From assembly GCA_014218235.1 (NCBI GenBank), contig CM024756.1:72848152-72912151 (forward strand): a stretch of 64,000 nucleotides of DNA, read 5' to 3'. A model generated the notes under the pieces. It saw nothing but the letters and a program-made list of their open reading frames with translations, was not told where the DNA came from and ran no database searches. The first letter of the stretch is position 1. Every line of letters begins with the position of its first letter. The position numbers and the translations under genes are program-made. Positions 44,198-56,639 of this stretch are shown here, piece after piece. Origin of the DNA: Colocasia esculenta (taxonomy: Eukaryota > Streptophyta > Magnoliopsida > Alismatales > Araceae).

Positions 44198-46361
44198 TGT
44201 TGCCCAGCTAGCAAGCCTAGAGGGGGGGTCAATGAGATATTAAAATTTTTGATCACTTTAAAACCTGTCCACAAAAATGTTTACACAAAACACACTTCGA
44301 TGACTGTTAGTGTTAGTAAAAAGAGAATAGCAAACACAGGGCAATCAAACACATGACACAAGGAATTATCCTGGTTCGGATCTCCTCTCCACAGGAGTCC
44401 TACGTCCAGTCCCTGAGCAATACCTTAGGATTCACTACCCAAGGGTATAGTCCCCCTCAAGGACACTTACACACCCAGCCACAGTGGTCTTCTCTTCATA
44501 ACCCGAAGAGGAATTACAAACCCTGGATCCCACTAGGTCTTCCTTCTACATGAAGGGAAACAAACACCCTGGAACTCCCAGGTCTTCCTTCAACACGAAG
44601 GGAAATAAACACCCTGGAATCCCCAAGGTCTTCCTTCAACACGAAGGGAAATAAACACAAGAATGTGTTCAGGAAGACAAGCCCTAGATCAAGCTTAAAG
44701 ACCAACACTCGATCTGAAGCAACAACTGAGAGGTAAAGATCTACTATGAGGAACAATCTTAGTACACAGAAGCTCTCAAGACTAGCACAATGAATGTAGA
44801 GAGCTAAGAGCTAGACAAGTAAAGGAGTGAAGCTTCACTCTTCAGATGCTCGCAGAAAGCTTGTAAAAGTTTGTCGTAAGTGTTCTCTATTTTTGGAGCT
44901 TCAGTCTTCTATATATGTCTTTCATTTGAAAATTGAACGTTGAAGTGTCCGTTATCTCTAAGCTTTTGTTTACGTTAGACTGCATGTCACTGTAGAGCTT
45001 CTTGTTCAACAGTCTTTAGCTTTCCATGCACGTAAAAAGAGAGAGGATCTTCTTTGATGTCCTTTATCTTCCATATTGTCCAACGTTGTATTGAGGTGCG
45101 CTGTCAGAGACCTGCACGCATTAAATGCTAAAACAATATATAGCTAGGCTGTCTCTTGTTGTCAGTCAACATTAGAATGATTTTATATCGAAATAGAAGT
45201 TCCATTCTGTTCTTTTAAAAATATGTTTCTAATATAAGCATAAGAGTAGAGAATATTAGTGCATGCATTGCAATGATATGTTCAGTTGTAATAAATGCAT
45301 GAATGTGAGAGAAACGCGAGGGAAGACTTTGACTTTTCAAACTATCTGAGAATAGGTTTGAATATCAAGTCATTATACACCATAAAATCGATATGATCAT
45401 GACTTATGAAATCGTTGTGTTGATGAGTCGTTTCATGTGAATCGTTATACATCATAAGCAAGTCGATGTACACACAAATCGTTATGCATTAGTAACCAAA
45501 TCGTTATGACAATGTCAGAAAATCGTTATGAGCAAATCGTGTTTCACTTATCGAGTCGATATAGTGAACGAATCATTGTTTAATGATCGAATCATTACGG
45601 CGACCAGTCGTTATGTAACTTAATGAATCGTTACAGTGACTGAGTCGTTGTGTAACTTATCAAATTGTTATGGACCAAATCGTTGTGAATGGCAAATCGT
45701 TATGAGTATAAGCAAATCGATGTGAGAGAATCATTGTTCTTACTTATCGAATCGTTATGGAAGCAATGGTTATGCTTTCTTAGCGAATTGTGTGAGATCG
45801 ATGCGATCACTTATCGAATCATTATGGAAGAAAATCGTTATGCTTCTTAGCGAATCATTGTGAGATCGATGCGATCACTTAGCGATTCGTTATGGAAGCA
45901 AATCGTTATGTTTCTTAGCGAATCGTTATGGGAGCAAATCGTTATGCTTTCTTAGCGAATCGTATGAGAGGCAAGTCATTGCGATCTGAAATCGATAGAT
46001 ACTTATGACAATCGTTATAATACCCAAATAGGTAAACCACATAAAGTCGTTATGAAAGTGAGGAAATCGTTATGAGATAAAAAATCAAAATAAATTGGAA
46101 TGACTTATGAAATCGTTATGAAATCACAAAATCATTACAGCATGTAGAAAATCGAGGTGTACTTAGATAAATTTTGTGCTTTGAATTTAAAAAGCTACAG
46201 GATGATAAAACACTTATTGATTTCACTTGTACTTCCTTGATTTATTTCTGTGCTCAAATCTCATAGAAAAACTTGTAAGTTTAAAACTATATCTGAGTTT
46301 TGTTAATCACCAAAAAATAGATATGTAATTTATTTAAATTATAGGGGATAAATGATCATCA
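44198..46361 (-). mobile_element. solo LTR of a Copia-2 relative (2164 bp)
   Basis: TGTTGCCCAGCTAGC on plus is the reverse of the Copia-2 LTR end, and ...GATCATCA its start. It is flanked by a perfect duplication gttat (44193-44197 and 46362-46366) inside the Copia-3 LTR. It shares the AAATCGTTATG array (45370-46160), a TATA-like tatatag (44909-44916, minus) and the 46-bp leader repeat (44521-44656, three units). It is diverged from Copia-2 LTRs, so a sister family. Confidence 0.93.
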
Positions 46362-46857
46362 GTTATTGTCGACCTGATTAACAACTAGTGTCGACCTCCT
46401 GTGTATTTCCTCAAATATGGCTCACTGGAAGGGTACTAGTGTCGACCTGATTTTCAACTAGTGTCGACCTAATTTTCAACTAGTATCGACCCGATGTTCA
46501 ACTTGTGTCGACACTACGTGTTGAAAAAAATTATGTAAACCATTTATATATGGAAATGTGGAATCATCAAAACCATGTCATAATAGTAAAAATAGAAATG
46601 TGAATGCATCAAGAACATGTTTGTTAGTCATCATTATAATATGTACAATATGTCATCATCAAAATAAAAGTATGAGTGGTAAACCTTATCAACAACAACA
46701 ATTTTAGTCATCATCCAAAATTAATACACAATCAAATGTTTTAGTCATCATCCAAATGAATACACAACTCAACAATCAACACCAATAATCTCCCCCATAT
46801 ATGCAATATGACATCAGATCGTGTATAATATGTCATCATCAATAACATAACTCAACA

Positions 46858-47482
46858 ATCTCCCCCTTTTTGATGTGACAAAACATGTCAATTCTTTCAA
46901 AGAATCACACTCTTTCCCCTTTTGACAACATCAAAAAGAGTGAAAGGGACATGCATGGCAATGTGAATCATTCTCCATTTTATGTTTGCGCATGAAAACA
47001 AACTCCTCAAGATCAAGAGTATGACTAGAGGCCTCATAAAATACACAAATATGCGAAATTCTCCCCTAAGTGAAACAACTCTCCACTGGACAGTATCGGA
47101 GTTGTCCACCGCCAAATGAATGGGGACCAATAGAAATGATGTGAAACCAATAGTAGTGATGAAAAAAATTTATTGGGGCTAAAATCATAGATCAACAATA
47201 AAGTTGCTCCCCTTGATGTATTGCAAGTAGCACAAAATTTGATTTTGAAGGGGTCATTAAGATATCAAGGTACATAATGATTTTAGTATATGAGAGATAA
47301 TATAATTGTACCTTTCATATGTGCAGCAAGGGTTAAAAAAATAAAGATGATTTTTGAGTGAGTTCTCATGTTAGTTCTTTATCATCAAAAATTATTTCAG
47401 AAATTTTATTTCCAAATGTGAGAAGATTTGTGTGACCTAAATTGAGTTGTCAAGAGGTATATCATTAGAAAATCAAGGTTTT
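46858..47482 (-). mobile_element. Copia-3 internal 3' end with double polypurine tract
   Basis: On minus, CATCAAAAAGGGGGAGAT abuts the LTR (46858-46876), with a second tract near 46912-46922. The rest is non-coding like the corresponding part of Copia-1. It is cut at 47482 by a gypsy LTR; no third ORF or pol remains. Confidence 0.75.
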
Positions 47483-49825
47483 TATAGCGACCTTGGATAT
47501 TTATGTCCAATAACACCCATATCAAGTCCGCCTCCGCGATCGGACTGGACTCTCGCAAGGGATATCAACACAAGTGTCCAGTAAGAATATAAAAGACAAC
47601 CACGAGAGTATAAATATACAGAAAGGTACTCATTTCCACAAATTACATTGTCCAATACATTATTACATGTCCAAGAGGAAAAGTATAATACCTGGGGCAT
47701 ACCCCGAGGGAGCAAAGCTAACACTAACACAACTACAACTCAACTGCTGGTGGAAAGTCTGCCCCAACGCTGCTCAAAGCCAAAAAATGGCAAGCTCTGA
47801 AAAGAACTATAGGGGAGTGAGCCTCAAATAGTCACAGGCTCAGTAGGAACCTCCTGAAAGCCACCACAACCAACAACGGAAAGAAGGAACCAAGTCCCAA
47901 CCCCTAAGGGTTTCATGGTAATGCGATGGCCAAACCACAACATGCACTCATTAATCATATATACTGCAATTAAATATAAACACATCAACTACTACAATTC
48001 TCGAAAAGTAAGAGGGAACAACAGCACTAGCAACGCACCACTAGTCTACCAAACAACTGAAGTGCCTAAACCACAAGCCCTCACGGAAACCATGCTTAGG
48101 CTACGAGTCTCACAGGCAAACCTTAAACACGAGGATAACAGGACTGCTAACCAGAAGCTAGTCCGTTATACCCTAACCACAATACGTCGGAAGCCACCTC
48201 AAAAGGGTTACAACACAGCAAGTGGAAGGTCACAACACGACCTCCACGGAGTTCAGCTCCACCTCAGCACCTGAGAAGGGCTGGTACATAGTGTACCACA
48301 ACACAAAACTACCCACGAAGGGTACAAGTACCTACTACCACGAGGTACCACCACAAAACCTCAACGCAACTATACCTCCAACAAAGCACACTGCAACGGT
48401 AAAACTTCAGCCAATGAGTGACACACACACAAACTACAGCCAGTGGAAAGCACAAGTTGGAAAAGAACGACCCAACACACCGAGAACGGACTACTGGTTC
48501 ATGACGCCAGTATCCAATCCGGACAACACAGCACAAGAACTACCTCTCAATCTCGTAGTCATGGACGAAAGGTCCAACTGTCCGCTCCACAACCACACGA
48601 TAAGGCCAAAGAACAGTGGAGACCACCAACACCACACCTGCAGACCACACACACCTACAAGCCCTGTATGGCATCTTTAGGGACTCTGTCCTAAGCTCCC
48701 TAACTGAGGGAATGGAAAATCGGACTAGCTGTGGAACAGTGACGTCGACTGGTGTCTGTACCCCCAACCACGAGTGCGCTACAAGCGACTGCACACCCAC
48801 AAACACAAGTCGCTGCCCTTTGTCGTCTATCGCTCAGCCGGACCTACAACTCAAAACAACAACAAGAGTAAGGGTGTCCAGGAAGACGACCAAACCTCGA
48901 TGGTACTAGTAGTACGGGACAAAGACCGAGCAGTAACGTGACTGGCTCATACAAAACCTGGGGTACCCGAAGGGAGAGGCAATTCAGAATAGGCACTGGA
49001 CCACCAAACTCGGCAAGCAAATAAACCACGACGATACTTAACACCCCAGTAAAATTTATACCACTACACATTTAACATAATCTGCTCATCATGGGTCCCA
49101 CGTGACCTCCAAGCTAAAAACATGCCATAAAACACGGGATCCACATATAACTTGCCTGTCATTGACCATCTCGTGGCCTCCATGGCAACACACCCCAATG
49201 TACATAAACCACACATATGAATCACATAAGCTTTATAATATAATTAACATAACTAACATAACCATTAACATTCTCACTCATTAACACAACTATTCCATTA
49301 CCCCTATTCATGCTTTACTAATCATTAATCCACTTAGAACAACTAAAATATCTTGAAACGATCTGAGCTAGGTCCACACACAGGACCTCATTGCCCAAGG
49401 CTCACCCACTCATTTCAGACAGAACTCGACAGAACGAGGCTCAATCGGTGTTCTCCACACTCCAGGCAGCTCCTACGCACCAAAACCACGTCAAAACACG
49501 AGCTCAAAGCCGACGTCGCCGAAAATCACCATAGCAGCCCTCTACCCAGTCGAACAGAGCTTCTATCTGTTTGGGCGGAGGGTCAAACTTATCCCAACCA
49601 GAAACAAGATCGCGACGTTGCATCCTGTCGCCTTCAAACGAGACGCCCTCAACCCTCTTTTTCTAAAAACTTTTCCATGCCACACGTCACAAAGGTGGTG
49701 CGGAGAATGCAAGGCATGAGACCGTCGCGTTCAGAACGCGACGCCTCACCCTATCGTGTTCACAACCAGTGAACCTGTGGACTATTTGGGCTAAAACCTC
49801 CGACCCAAAACACCCACACAATGCA
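47483..49825 (-). repeat. gypsy LTR fragment related to Gypsy-A LTR
   Basis: Minus-strand sequence alike to 269-2386 over most of its length (cctggggcataccccgag near 47692, the gggtgtccaggaagacgac block near 48872). The end reads tatagcgacc at 47483, probably a decayed TGTAGCGACC. The first 100 bases of the LTR are not found at 49825, where a plus-strand gag remnant begins. Several overlapping ORFs (47915-48909) are spurious LTR frames. Confidence 0.75.
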
Positions 49826-50420
49826 TGGAGGTTCAATCAGCACTGAGTACCTTGCTCGATCTTGGAGCAAGTAATTCCAATCAATGATCAAGGGAAGGTT
49901 GAACTACATGGAAACATGAAAAAGTGTAAATGTGCAAGAAGCAGTGACAGTTTCGGTATCGATAAGGAAGAGAGCAGTTACTCCCAGTAGTGAAGGAACA
50001 TCCAGTAAGATGGTGAAGAGTGCCAAGAAGACCAAAAAACTAGGGAGATCAATAGGCCAGAGAAAACCAAGAGGCAATTCAAGGAAGCTTGTGGTGCTGT
50101 CATAAACTAGGTCACACTAAGGAAAATTGTTGGCAGAAGCAAGGAGCATGTTTGAGATGCAAAACTTTGGATCATTGAATCTCATAATGTCCCTAGACCC
50201 AATTTGATCAGCAACATAACTCAACATATGACGAAGAACCCCGGAATATCAAAAGAAAGATTGAAGAAGGTCAAAGCAACAACGAATTCAAGAAAAAAGA
50301 ATTTTTCAAATATTGTGGAAATATGGACATGGGATAGATCATTGTAGGAGAATGGCTAGAGCATGTTTCAAATGTGGAAGTCAAGGACATCATATATCGG
50401 AATGTCCACAAATTTAAAGT
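49826..50420 (+). pseudogene. gypsy gag C-terminal remnant with four zinc-knuckle-like motifs
   Basis: Basic Lys/Ser-rich text (about 49970-50085) is followed by knuckle-like stretches: CHKLGHTKENC (near 50100), CLRCKTLDH with stops (near 50150), CGxYGHGIDHC with a one-base shift (near 50310) and CFKCGSQGHHISEC (near 50370-50410). The first and third, and the second and fourth, resemble each other, suggesting an internal duplication. No protease or RT follows before the LTR at 51128. Confidence 0.7.
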
Positions 50421-51127
50421 TAGCCAAAACCACTTTGGGGTAAAGACAAGGATGCATGAAGACTTTAAGTTATAAGGAGAATCGACTGATGTTATTAAAA
50501 GTAACTCTTATGTATAAGTCATTGGATAAGAGAATATGTGAGGAAATTAGTTGGTGAAGTGTTTGAGTTTAGTTGTCATGGTATGGCACTATATAGTATG
50601 GTTGGTCAGTCTATGTAATCTTTTAAACCAGATTATAGAATCATTTACATAATAAATAATACCAATTGTTATCTTTGTTATTATTTCCTTCAACTCATCT
50701 TTCTTGATATGCCCTATCCCATCATCAAGGAAATTTCAAAAATTAAGATTAGTTTTAGTGGGGGAGACCATAATAATAGTAATTGAACCCAAGATCGCAA
50801 CCTGGCTCCTTAGAATTGTGAGAATAATGCTAATATTTAATTCTTCATGACTAACAATGTCATGACTACGAGACACATGGTAAGTTTACACACTGTATAA
50901 CTTGATAAACATGGCAGAGTTATTAAGGCTAATTTGGACTCTAACTCTGAAGGTTAAAAAGATAATCTTTGTAATCCATCCAATTATTCATTGAGTTAGT
51001 AAAATATATGTCACAAAAATTATTCATTGAGTTAGTAAGATAATTTTTGTATCCATCCTATTATAAATTTATGGACATTACAATATCTCACATATATTTT
51101 ACTATCTTCTTTTAGTGGGGGAGGAAT
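50421..51127 (+). other. short non-coding tail with two polypurine tracts
   Basis: No ORF. gttttagtgggggaga at 50752-50767 and cttttagtgggggaggaat at 51109-51127, the latter abutting the LTR. Direct repeats of attattcattgagttagtaa near 50980 and 51020. The 24-bp inverted repeat 51084-51107/51180-51203 straddles the LTR boundary. Confidence 0.7.
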
Positions 51128-53660
51128 TGTAATGTCCAAAAATTATAATAGGAATAATAGGACACTGAGAAATTAAAAGAGATAGTAAAATATATGTGAG
51201 ATATGAGCATTTACAAGAAACATGATTACCATTATTTAGGAGTAATTTTCTATTATTAATGTAATTTGGTATTGTTTTCATATGTGCGCACTCTGATAGG
51301 GGACTATAAATATCAAAAATTATTAATGCATGGATACTGAGATTAAGTCGATACAATGAATTTGGGCATTTTCACTCGACGAAAAATAAACTAAAATCAT
51401 CATAATTTGTGGCACCTCTGATTAGCTATATTTAAAATTCTATCTTAATGGACATCATTTGAGTACAAAATAAAGGGCCAAAGGGTTCGGATGAATAAAT
51501 CCTAATTACAAAACTAATTTATGAACATTTGCTTACGTAGTCTGGATACGTAAGAGACTTCTCCTACATAAGTGAGCTACATGTACTTTAGTACATGTTG
51601 AAAACTAAATGACACATGTTAAACGTAGCCAACCAATAAGAAGTGATTTGCAAACCTTCACATGTATTGTTACGTGTATACATGCACAACACTTTGGGAA
51701 CCTATTATACCCTCTCTTGCTCACTCTTGAGAGTGTTGCTCACTTGTTGATCATTATGTAATGTTGCTCTTGCTGGTTGGATCCTCTTACTTAGATATAG
51801 AGGATGTGTGTTTCTTCTTTAGCTATGTAGGATTACCTCTTCTCTCTCCCCCGTATTATACTCTCCCATCTTCTTCTTATGATTCTTCTTCTTTTTACTT
51901 TTTCTTCTTCTCACCACCACGTAGTATCTTCAAAAGAAAGGAAGGACAGGAAACATACGAAAGGAGGAGGGATGGTTGTCCTCCTGATTGTCCTACTACC
52001 TGAAACTTATTCTGATGCCCGACTAAGGCAAGTGCTTCCTATTAGTCTCATTCTACAATCGTATGTCTCTTCCGAAATTTTTCTCCTTATTGCTTTTTCA
52101 TAGGTAGGATTATTCACTCTCTTTTCCTCTTTTGTTCTATAGCAATACCATCATTGGCCATATACTTTTGTCATAAACTAATTCCACTCTCTTGTTAGTA
52201 TGTTTTCAATACAAGACTACATCTTGAAATGAGAAACCTCGATTTGTTTCCTACACGATAAGAGAAATCTACCTAGATTGATTTTTGTCATTGCATATGG
52301 TCGATCATTATGCATGAACGGTTGTTGATCCACAGATTAAGGGCCAGATAAAATATGAACCTTGAAACCATGTTGATTATTCTATTTATTGACTACTTAG
52401 CTAGTCATTTTGGTATAAACTAGATTTTTCTGCTACCTGAGTGAAAGAGAAGGGTGTTGGTTTACGAACAGTAAGTTTCTAATCCAAATATCAAGTCTCC
52501 AAGTTAGAGTATAATCGGAGCTTGAATCCATGTTTGTAGCCTTAACTAGAACCTAGAAGAAATTCAGTAGCTGTCGACAACCAACCAGTTGCTGTCGACA
52601 ACCAAGTAGTAGCTGTCGACAACCACCAATCTTTATTGACAAACAGACCCATTCTTCATCAGTTGAAGCTGATACACTCCTGAACTTCCAAACAAACCTT
52701 TTATATTTTATTGAATTATATTACTATACCACTAGGATGAGTTATTTAACCATCAACCAAACCCATATTTAGATTATTATTCTTGGACATCATAAATTAT
52801 TTTATTCTTATACCTTCTAGATATCTTTAAACATTAAACTCATAGAACCCCACTTTTTTGTGATATTGTTTTACTTCTGATGAGTGCCCAAGTACCATAA
52901 ATGCAGTTTATCATAAATGGAAATGGGGTGACAACTTTGAGTCTTTGGACTTCTTAAACAAATGTTGTGCAAGGGGTAAGGTCTGGTCCCGGGAGGAGCA
53001 CCCGAATTCGGTTAATGTGTGTTGCGGAATGATAATGGATTAACTGGGTGTTTGGCATGACAAATATATTCTAAATTGGTCGACATTTCAATGACTTATG
53101 TTGAGACATTAATATTTATTGCTGCTTTATGAGGGATAGGGCATTTCTATACGTGCATTTCTCTATTTTCTTTTGAACTATGGTTCATACACCCACGCTC
53201 TGCTATTTCACTGAGGTCAGTATATGTCAGTTCATTTTGCATGTCATTTTATATTGTCACTATTTGATAATCATGGTTCACTTCATCTATGACTAATTTG
53301 TACAATTCTCTATTACTTATACCCTGTAATTGTTACATTCTTATACGATAATTATCTTTTGACTAATGTAACTTCTATACGCCTTCATTTTGGAGGATAA
53401 ATCCTACTAGGGAAGATTACTCTACCTACTTTTTCCCAGGTAATATAGCTCTAGAAGGCAGGATATCAGGATTTGTGTGCTAAGAGATCAACTTTTGCGG
53501 TGTTTGCCTTTGAATTATAATTGATAATCGTGTAATACCTGAAGAATGTCACTTAATTAATTTTTATTAGTGAAAAAAAACCGGGCAATTTCTGCTCGGT
53601 AAATTTTGAAATTATCTTGATTCCCTGTTCGTTCAGTTCGTTCGACATTTATAGATATAA
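51128..53660 (+). repeat. gypsy-type LTR after gag-only remnant (right end uncertain)
   Basis: Begins TGTAATGTCC at 51128 after a polypurine tract, so it is a 3' LTR. It holds three GCTGTCGACAACC copies and a fourth decayed one (52571-52640), a donor-like ataggtagg near 52100 and the conserved late block near 53395-53455 (aatcctactaggg). Its end is probably near 53660-53670 (atacatgtca), just before Cassandra-like sequence; I could not fix it. Confidence 0.7.
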
Positions 53661-53664
53661 TACA

Positions 53665-53699
53665 TGTCAGGACGTAATAAGAGGGGGGGGGGGGTAGAT
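53665..53699 (+). mobile_element. internal end (polypurine tract) of a Cassandra-like element
   Basis: gtcaggacgtaataagag, then a G run and tagat, directly before TGTAACACC. It has the shape of the Cassandra internal end, a G-rich tract followed by tggat and the LTR. Confidence 0.55.
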
Positions 53700-53903
53700 T
53701 GTAACACCTTATATAAGAATATCATAAATGGTCTAAATCAGCAGATACCAATAATTTGGGACTAGTCATTTCAGAGCTCCAGTAGGAAAAGAACTTCAAA
53801 GCTAATCAAGCTCAGTTAGGAGTGGTCCCAAGATGTATACATTTCTGAGAGTCTACCAACTAGCATGGTTGTTGGGCCAGTAGTAGGCTGGTTGGTTGTC
53901 ACA
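53700..53903 (+). mobile_element. Cassandra-like 3' LTR with 5S-rRNA-like segment (204 bp)
   Basis: TGTAACACC at 53700 and GGTTGTCACA at 53903 bound a short LTR. Inside (about 53772-53850), agctccagtaggaaaagaac, ttcaaagctaatcaagctc and agttaggagtggtccc, aagatg follow the order of the 5S rRNA internal control region (gaactccgaagttaagc, gagagtagta, aggatgggtgac). Cassandra elements are non-autonomous retrotransposons whose LTRs carry such a 5S-derived Pol III region. Diverged; no primer site after it, consistent with a 3' LTR. Confidence 0.65.
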
Positions 53904-54860
53904 ATAATGGAGTCAACTATCCATGAGCTCTTGCGTAAAATAAATAAAACAAAAAGATAGTATATAAAATATCTTAAATAAAGCACTAATTAAAAATGAA
54001 CACAATAATAATAATATAATAATAAAATAAGTAAATATTGAAAATTCAAATGATCAAAAATAATAATTAACCTCTTCACAAGTAAAATCAAAAAAAAATG
54101 ATAAGTAAATGATCCCTAAACTAAAAGGAATAAAAAATAAAAAAGGGTTAGGAGGAGGAGATGATTAGTGCACAGGCAGCCTGGCGCCGAATCACATAGT
54201 TCTGGTGATCTAACACTAGTTCACTCAGAATTGATGATCCGACGCCATATCATGTCCCCCCCTTTCTCCCAAAATCTCTGCATCCATTAAAACAATGTAA
54301 TAAAATTGAATAATCATGATAAATTTAATAGTTAATAAATAATAAATAAATAAATATCCAAAAAATGTAATAACAACAATATGCATGCATCAAATCAAAT
54401 CACCAATCACGCCAAACAAATCACAATCAAAAAATTTGAACTAAGCAAGCAAAATCATAAAATAAGCATAAGTTGAAATGATAAACTAAAAACTATAAAT
54501 CAAGTCTTAAGTAATAACTCCAAGTCATGCAAAACTCTAAATCAAGCAAAACTAAAATCCAAATAAATAATAAAAAGAATATAATGGAAACAAGGTGAAA
54601 GATAACAAATCCAAACCAAATAAAATAGTCACATATGTTCAAATCATGTCGTTGTAACAAATCCAAGTAAAATAAAGAAAATAATGATATGAAAAGAGAT
54701 TAAATCAAATCAAAATCCATTAAAAAAATCAAATAAAACCACCTTAAAATGATGTAGTTAGCTTGAATAAGTCTTGTCTTAGCAATGAAAAATGCATTCT
54801 AACTATAATTCATGTTATGCTATCTTTATCGGATGTTCCACTTTCGGCCATGACCTCTTT
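53904..54860. other. AT-rich non-coding DNA
   Basis: Mostly A-rich with ataata runs. A GC patch at 54170-54260 has ggcgccgaatcac, ctggtgatct and gatccgacgcc phrases that look like part of an unknown repeat. No gene found. Confidence 0.5.
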
Positions 54861-55469
54861 TGTAACGCCCCTCTTAGACCGGGTAAAGTTGTACCACTCA
54901 CATCGGTTCCAAGGGTGGTGCTACAATGGAAACATCCAACATTATCGGTTCAGATTTAGTTTACACAAATGACAAAGTAATTGCCAACAAAATTGCAATG
55001 GAATGAAATTTTGCTATTCCATCAACATTGTACTCAAATACCAAGTCTAGAGCATAAAGAAGAAACTATATAGTCCAATGTAATAACAGTTTCACAAAGA
55101 CCATAAATGACACAATGTTCAAATTACAATTTATTCTCATTACAAGTTCACTCAACACACTTTTGAGACAAAGAAGAAAGCATCCATGTCCTCACGCTCA
55201 AACTCAGAATTGATAACTCCTCTGTACCAATATCCTCAACCTCCCCTGAAAGTTAATCAAGTGTGAATTACTAGACGCAACAAAGCAACAAGGAAAGACA
55301 GTTCATGATTTATCATAAACTACTTTTAAAACATGATAACATATTTAATCACTTAGCCTTGATACAATTAGCGCTTACCGTCAATGTACTCTAGATCATT
55401 TGCCAATCATTTCCATACAAGATGATCACTTATAAGTAAAGAAAACAATTCATATGGCATGTGATAATG

Positions 55470-55620
55470 GCATGTAGACCTTATCATGTAGTATGGCATG
55501 TAGACAATATCATGTAGTATGGCACGTAGACAATATCATGTAGCATGTAGACAATAACATGTAGCATGTAGACAATAAACATGTAGCATGTAGACAATAT
55601 CAATGTAGTATGTATGTAGA
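55470..55620. repeat. minisatellite of 21-27 bp, about six units
   Basis: Units of catgtagtatggcatgtaga plus caatat, shortening to catgtagcatgtagacaata. Confined to this LTR. Confidence 0.85.
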
Positions 55621-56639
55621 GTTACCAAGACATAGCCCCACTATTAACAGAGATCATGTAGTATGTAACATTCACTATCACCTAGCAAATCATGATGAAG
55701 TCTTGGTCATTGTGCAATACTGGGGGAAGTCTCCCACCTTAACCAGTAGAACATGTCTACTCTAGATTTCATCTGTTGCCCACTAATTCATGTAGTCAAT
55801 TTCATGTAGGTGAACCATAACCATAGGGCATTCTTACCGTATTTAGTTCTATGTAGGCATACCTATAATAGCAATGTCTTATTCGGCATATTATTTCAAA
55901 AATATTATGATATGTATTCATGCAATTAGTATCTACATGTAATTCTAGCATGCTTTTTCACAAAATTTGCACGGTTGCCAATTCATTTAGTAAGACAATA
56001 ATATAAGACCATACAACTCATTTCATCATTTCTGAAATCATTATTCTACTATACAACAATTATCTATCATGATACTAACATTGATTGTTTAGATTAAAAT
56101 TCAATGTTCATGTACTCTTTTCACATCTATCCATTCCCCATGTACATCTTCATAATTCAGAAATTATAGCAGCAAGTCTAGTGCACAAAAAACCTTGAAA
56201 TTTGACAGTAAGGTTCTTCCTAGTCTGGCATTACATATACTAAATTTCCATATTTTTCTGAATCAAGCATCATTTCCTATGATTATTTATCACTACGTGA
56301 ATTAATTATATGGCACAAGGCTCAAATGAAAAAAATACATTTACTGTGCGAAACTGAGCATGATCACTCTGTGTATTTCTATCTAACAGCAATAAGAAAC
56401 TCAAATGAAATTTCACAAAATTGATCATACACATTCTATCTTTCTTTCTTCATATCTACTAAGAAAAGTATCTCTTAAAAGAAACAATATGCATAGACCA
56501 CGTGCATTCATGACATTTCTGTTCTATAACAGTGCCTATTACACAGAATGTAAACCAAATCAGAAACCTGTACATGGAGAATCACAATTAAAAGCAGTTA
56601 AATAGATCTGTAGAAAATAGCACAGTTGAACTAACGGCA

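Larger units (their letters stand above)
43033..46857 (-). repeat. 3' LTR of Copia-3, about 1.66 kb, interrupted by a solo LTR
   Basis: Minus-strand start TGTTGAGTTATG at 46857 (directly after a polypurine tract) and end ...CTGTTCATCCTACA at 43033. The solo LTR and its duplicate remove 2169 bases, leaving about 1656. It contains GTGTCGACAC/GTGTCGACCT dyads (44080-44185, 46370-46510) upstream of a TATAAAAGG at 43864-43872 on minus. The layout agrees with Copia-1, including the gaagggggggttgaata block near 43052. Confidence 0.85.

Noticed and set aside
47915..48909. Overlapping ORFs of 75-152 codons on both strands
   Set aside because: Inside a gypsy LTR with low AT content, which leaves chance frames; no shared frame with the related LTR at 269-2386.
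53772..53850. A true 5S rRNA gene
   Set aside because: Too diverged and bounded by LTR ends TGTAACACC and GTCACA; fits a Cassandra-like LTR.
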